Shown here: positions 18,255-22,500 of the stretch, one piece after another
Numbering within the stretch: the stretch's first letter is position 1
How the letters are laid out: each line of letters starts with the position of its first letter
Origin: Balamuthia mandrillaris
Taxonomy: Eukaryota > Discosea > Longamoebia > Balamuthiidae
DNA: 22,500 nt
Assembly (NCBI GenBank): GCA_031835245.1
Contig: JAVKOQ010000098.1
Location: 1 to 22,500, forward strand
Direction: 5' to 3'
The notes under the pieces: generated by a model
What the model saw: only the letters and a program-made list of their open reading frames with translations
The model's database searches: none
Told to the model about the DNA's origin: nothing
Made by a program: the position numbers and the translations under genes

Positions 18255-21200
18255 TTTTTTTTGACTTACGTAAGTGATTCAAATCCCTGCTTGCATTACG
18301 CACATCATGAAAGCCTCAGCCACTCTCGACACCCTCCATGAACAGCTTCGCAAAGCACAACAGGAGTACCTCCGCATGCTCCAACAATCCTTTCAGCTTG
18401 AACTCGACATCCCCAACTGTCTTGAGACTGAATGCGTCACCAAAGAAGAAGAACAACACAAGTTAGATGACGCTGCAGAACACACTAGAAAGGCCATGGA
18501 ACGGTTACAACAACATATAGACAGCTTTGTTGCTTTCCTCACATCCACCTCTGCCACACTAGGCAGTTCTTCCACGTACAACATTACCACTGCTGCTGTT
18601 TCTCCTCCCTCTCCCGTCCCACAGATCTCGCCCATACAGTCACCTCGTCCGAGTTCACCCTCTCCTGTTGACATTTCCGTCAACAACACAACTGCTTCCA
18701 ACAGCACACATGTTGCCTCTGTCCCTGAAGAACATAGCAACACAACTACTCCTTCGCCTTCTACACAGAAGAAAACGCCTCGCCTTCCCCCCGGACTACC
18801 TAAGTTCGACATCAGCAAGCACCAGGACCCCGCTCTTCACACCATGGAACTGGAGTATCACCTTAACGCCTACAACTACCCTGAGGATAGATGGACACAA
18901 GCCCTCATCACCACTCTTGTTGGAGACGGACATCTTTGGGCCATTAGCGCTCTACGAGACCAACCATGGAACGTCGCCTGAGACCTCTTCCATCAGCACT
19001 ACCGCCTTCCAGACATCAAGGCCACAACAATTGAGGCCATTACGTCATTTTGACAGAAGCCTGGTGAAAGTGTTCATCAGCTCATCGATTGGTACTCTGT
19101 ACTCTGTAATCATCTTCCTGACACCTTCTATGACTACCTCAAAGCTTTCTTCTTTGGACGAGCCCTTCTTCCCCACATAAAGTCGAAGTACAAGCAACAG
19201 ACTCTTTGCAACAAGCCACAAGACGTCACCGCTGCTTTCAAGCTCGCAGTCCTCATTGAGACAGAGTTTCCTTAACCTTCTTCAAAAGATAAAGGTCACA
19301 CCAAGTTATCACAAAGGCAATCATTACCCCACACAACGGGTGCTGTTTGCACACACTGCAAACTACGCAACCACACGGAAGATCAGTGCCAGAAAAAGGC
19401 CCACAGGCTACAACAGTAGGCTTCTCCAGCAACGTCTGCTACACCAGCCTCATCTTCTGCTCCTACAACACGCAACCCCACGTCAACACTACCGCAACAA
19501 ACACGCGTGCAACCACCAGCATGCCAGTTCTCTCCCAGCTCACGTTTCCTCAACTCCATGTCTTCTACACTACAACAGAGCAGCACACCCACCCCTGCCG
19601 CTGAGCAGCAAGACTCTATCGGAAATGAAGAGGAGTACGATGAGTTCTTTGAGTCACAACAGGCTCTCAACTCAATCACCATCATGGATGATCTGCTCGG
19701 ACCTGAAGACCCTATCTGCACTCTGATGACCATTAACGGCCGTCATGTCACTGCTGTCATTGACTCTGGCACCAGCCACTCCTTTATGGACCCTTCTATC
19801 ATTGACTTAGTTTGTGCCAAAACCAAGTAAGCCAACTACACGGTCAAACTCGGACACCGTGAAACCACTGCTACATGTGCCACCGAAACGGAGCCACTTG
19901 CTATTGGCTTCGGTGAATGCCGTTTCCATCACATGTTCTCCATTTTGCCTCAACCAGACGGTCAATCGATCATCCTGGGCCACGACTTCATGTGCAAGTC
20001 TGGCATGGGCATAACAGACATCCCTATCGACTACCCTGAGGAACCACTGCCCCGCTCCAAGGACCATGACATCACCTGACGCCAACATCAACATTTGGTG
20101 AAGGCTGTCAAGGAGCACATCCGCAAGCACATTCTCGAGGCCATTGAGAAATACCTCCAGGAGAATGAGGCTCTACCGACAGGACCTTCCTGTACCCTCC
20201 CTGAAGCTGTCCTCCACCTAGACACTGGAGACCACCCTCCTGTCTTTTGCCATCAGTACCCCATCCCACACCATTTAATGCTTGTCATCAATCTGCAAGT
20301 GGCGAAATGGCTGCATACCGGCGTCATCGTGCTCGCCCCACCGGACAGTCCCTGGAACTCTCCTCTCACCGTTGTACCCAAGAAGGACGCTGATGGCAAT
20401 GTCACCCAGTGGCGTGTCTGCATCGACCCGTGCCTCCTGAACAAGCTCCTTTTGGACCTCACATACCCAATCCCTACTATCCGCAGCATTATCTCCAAAG
20501 TGCAAGGCTTTTTCATCGCCTCTGCCCTCAACCTTATCTGGTCTTACACACAATGTCCCATTGCTCCTGAAGACTGCATCAAAACTACATTCACATGGAA
20601 TGGTCGTCATTACATGTTCATCACCATTGTTGGCATCAAGATCGTTGCACAGCACTTCCAGCGCCTCATGGACGTTGTCACTGCTGCTATTGCTGAGTTC
20701 ACTTCCCATTACATTGATGATCTCGCTGTAGTTTCCCACAGTGTGGAAGAACATATCGAGCACCTGATCCGCGTCATCCTCACTCTCACTGCCGCAGGAC
20801 TCCGTATCCATCGGGAGAAGTGTCAGTTCGGGTACAAACGTCTCTGCATCCTTGGTTTCATCATTGATTGCAGCAACATCCTTCCCGATCAATGCAAGCT
20901 CTCCACCTTCGCACTCCTAGAAGTACCATCCACCAGCAAGCAAATGCAATCCTTCCTTGGCTTCGCAGGCTACCTTTGTGACTTCATTCCCATGTTTGCC
21001 CAACTCATTCAGCCCCTTGACGCCCTCCGGTACATCAAGGATCTCCGCCCTCATTGGAACCAAGATTGCCAGGACACATTTGACGCCCTCAAGCGCATCT
21101 TATCCAACCCACCCGTGCTCTCTCTCTATGACCCATCCTTACCTCTGTTGGTTGGCACCAATGCCTCCCAATTTGGTGTTGGCACCATCCTCTACCAGAT

Positions 21201-22500
21201 CAGACCCAACAATAAGCACTACTACATCACGTTCACGAGCAAGGCCCTCAACCCTGCCCTACGCAACTATCCTGCTACCAAACGTGAGATGCTAGCCATC
21301 TTCTTCACTGTCCACACCTTCAGCGACTAGCTCTATGGCAACAAGTTCACGATCTATTCAGATCACAAGGCTTTGTCCTACCTCTTCACTTCTAATAGTA
21401 AGAACTACACCCTCAACTATTGGGCTCTTCTCATCTCAGAGTACAACTTCAAGATCGTCCACCACCCTGGCGTGCACATGATTCTCAAGGACTGTCTCTC
21501 TCAACTGTACCCATGCTCCTTCTGGGACAACAGTGGTCTTACACCTCCCTCCATCCCTCTTGACACCCCTCACTTGGCTCAACGCAAACCTCACAACCTC
21601 AAGGCCCTCACTCTGGTTGACAACTCCCTGTGCACAGCCAAATCCGCTCTTAACAGGCACATCAAGGGCAGACTTAACAAGCAACTCCCTTCCACCTCCA
21701 AACGGAAACGCCTCTTGCAGCTGTTTCACACATAAGGACACCACAGAGCAGAAACCTTGTTCATCAAGATCTGGAACGAAGGCTACTATTGGCCTACTCT
21801 TCGCGCTGACTGTTCCTGCACTTGCCAACAGTGCAACGATTGCCTCAAGCACAACGTCACCAAACACGGCTTTCATCCTCTCAAAACCATCCATGCTACT
21901 TACCCCTTTGATCACGTCGCCATCGATCTGTTTGGCCCACTTCCCACTTCCAAAGGCTTCAACTACGTTCTTGTCACCACAGACATCGCTACCCGGTTCA
22001 CTTCTCTACGCCCAGTCCATGCCAAGACTGCCAAAGACGTAGCTTGCACCCTCTATCAAGTCGTCTCTGATTTCAGTCTTCCTAAGATCCTTCAGTCAAA
22101 CAATGGCACTGAGTTCGTCAACACGGTCATCAAAGCTCTCAAGACACTCTCTGGCTTTGAGCACCGGTTCATCTTGGCCTATTACCCTCAAGCTAATGGA
22201 GCCACAGAAAGCCATGTCAAGCTGGCACGCAACACCCTCAACAAACTTGTTAACAGCGATTGGTCCCACTGGCACACCTTTCTACCTGCCACCCAATATG
22301 CAATCAACCAACGCGTCACCCATCACCACAAGTCTTCCCCTTTCCAACTATTCTTTGGTCACCCAGCTACCACTCCGCAAGACTATTCTTCTTCTTCCTC
22401 CCAGCTTCCTACCAAAACCCTCCTCTTGGAGAACGCCAAGCAAATGCACAATATCGTCTACCTGGCATCAGCATTTTCTACCTGAAAGCACAGCTCCAAC
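18019..22500 (+). mobile_element. Ty3/gypsy chromovirus, fossil copy with 5' LTR, runs off the window
   Basis: It begins with a 236-base 5' LTR (18019-18254). Parts in order, approximate: gag from 18307, with a coiled-coil N-terminus and a Ser/Pro-rich middle; a CX2CX4HX4C zinc knuckle near 19350; aspartic protease (VIDSGTSHSF) near 19760; reverse transcriptase 20230-20900 with the YIDDL catalytic box near 20710; RNase H about 21120-21500; integrase from about 21740 with its zinc-binding part, the HVAIDLFGPLP core start and the YYPQANGATES region near 22180. The protease-RT-RNase H-integrase order is that of Ty3/gypsy. The 3' LTR and any chromodomain lie right of the window; the sister copy shows that the family has a chromodomain. 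It is broken, with several breaks (roughly five to ten by eye), but is much more complete than its neighbour. I could not recognise the primer-binding site after the LTR. Confidence 0.94.

Overview
The window looks like nuclear DNA of a eukaryote, probably a unicellular one. Four genes split cleanly into short GT-AG introns (66 to 120 bases) that restore textbook conserved proteins, and a fifth, class III alcohol dehydrogenase, does the same up to the left edge. A cofactor-dependent phosphoglycerate mutase, a Rab11, a MAF1, a mitochondrial COX6A and a Ty3 chromovirus fit many lineages. I cannot place the organism more finely from sequence alone.

Bases 1 to 8620 are a compact gene-rich stretch: glutathione-dependent formaldehyde dehydrogenase (minus, running off the left edge), a short charged coiled-coil protein of uncertain start (plus), phosphoglycerate mutase (plus, five exons), Rab11-type GTPase (minus, four exons), an unresolved stretch at 5048-6255 that may hide a minus-strand gene, MAF1 the RNA polymerase III repressor (minus, five exons), and cytochrome c oxidase subunit 6A (minus, two exons). 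These are unrelated housekeeping functions (one-carbon detoxification, glycolysis, membrane recycling, Pol III control, respiration); they are adjacent but form no pathway or operon.

Bases 8621 to 11290 hold an inverted/direct repeat pair, a tRNA-Gly-like Pol III unit that is too short to be a normal tRNA, and a long intronless type II membrane glycosyltransferase. Bases 11284 to 12678 are an AT-rich island with no host gene and one faint copia-like relic. A minus-strand gene for a basic, low-complexity protein follows (12679-14095). It carries a near-perfect 34-base inverted repeat that nearly fills a predicted intron, and a GGGCGA hexamer array.

From about 14400 to the right edge the DNA is dominated by retroelement material: a very short LTR-like sequence, an AT-rich stretch, an incomplete Ty3/gypsy chromovirus copy ending in an LTR at 17575, a 443-base spacer, and a second, longer copy of the same family starting with its 5' LTR at 18019 and running off the window. 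The two copies differ mostly by C-to-T and G-to-A transitions, often at CpG, which suggests past cytosine methylation. I found no convincing undescribed multi-gene system. The best leads are the hairpin intron, the truncated tRNA-like unit, the CpG-decay pattern and the unresolved gene at 5220-5974.
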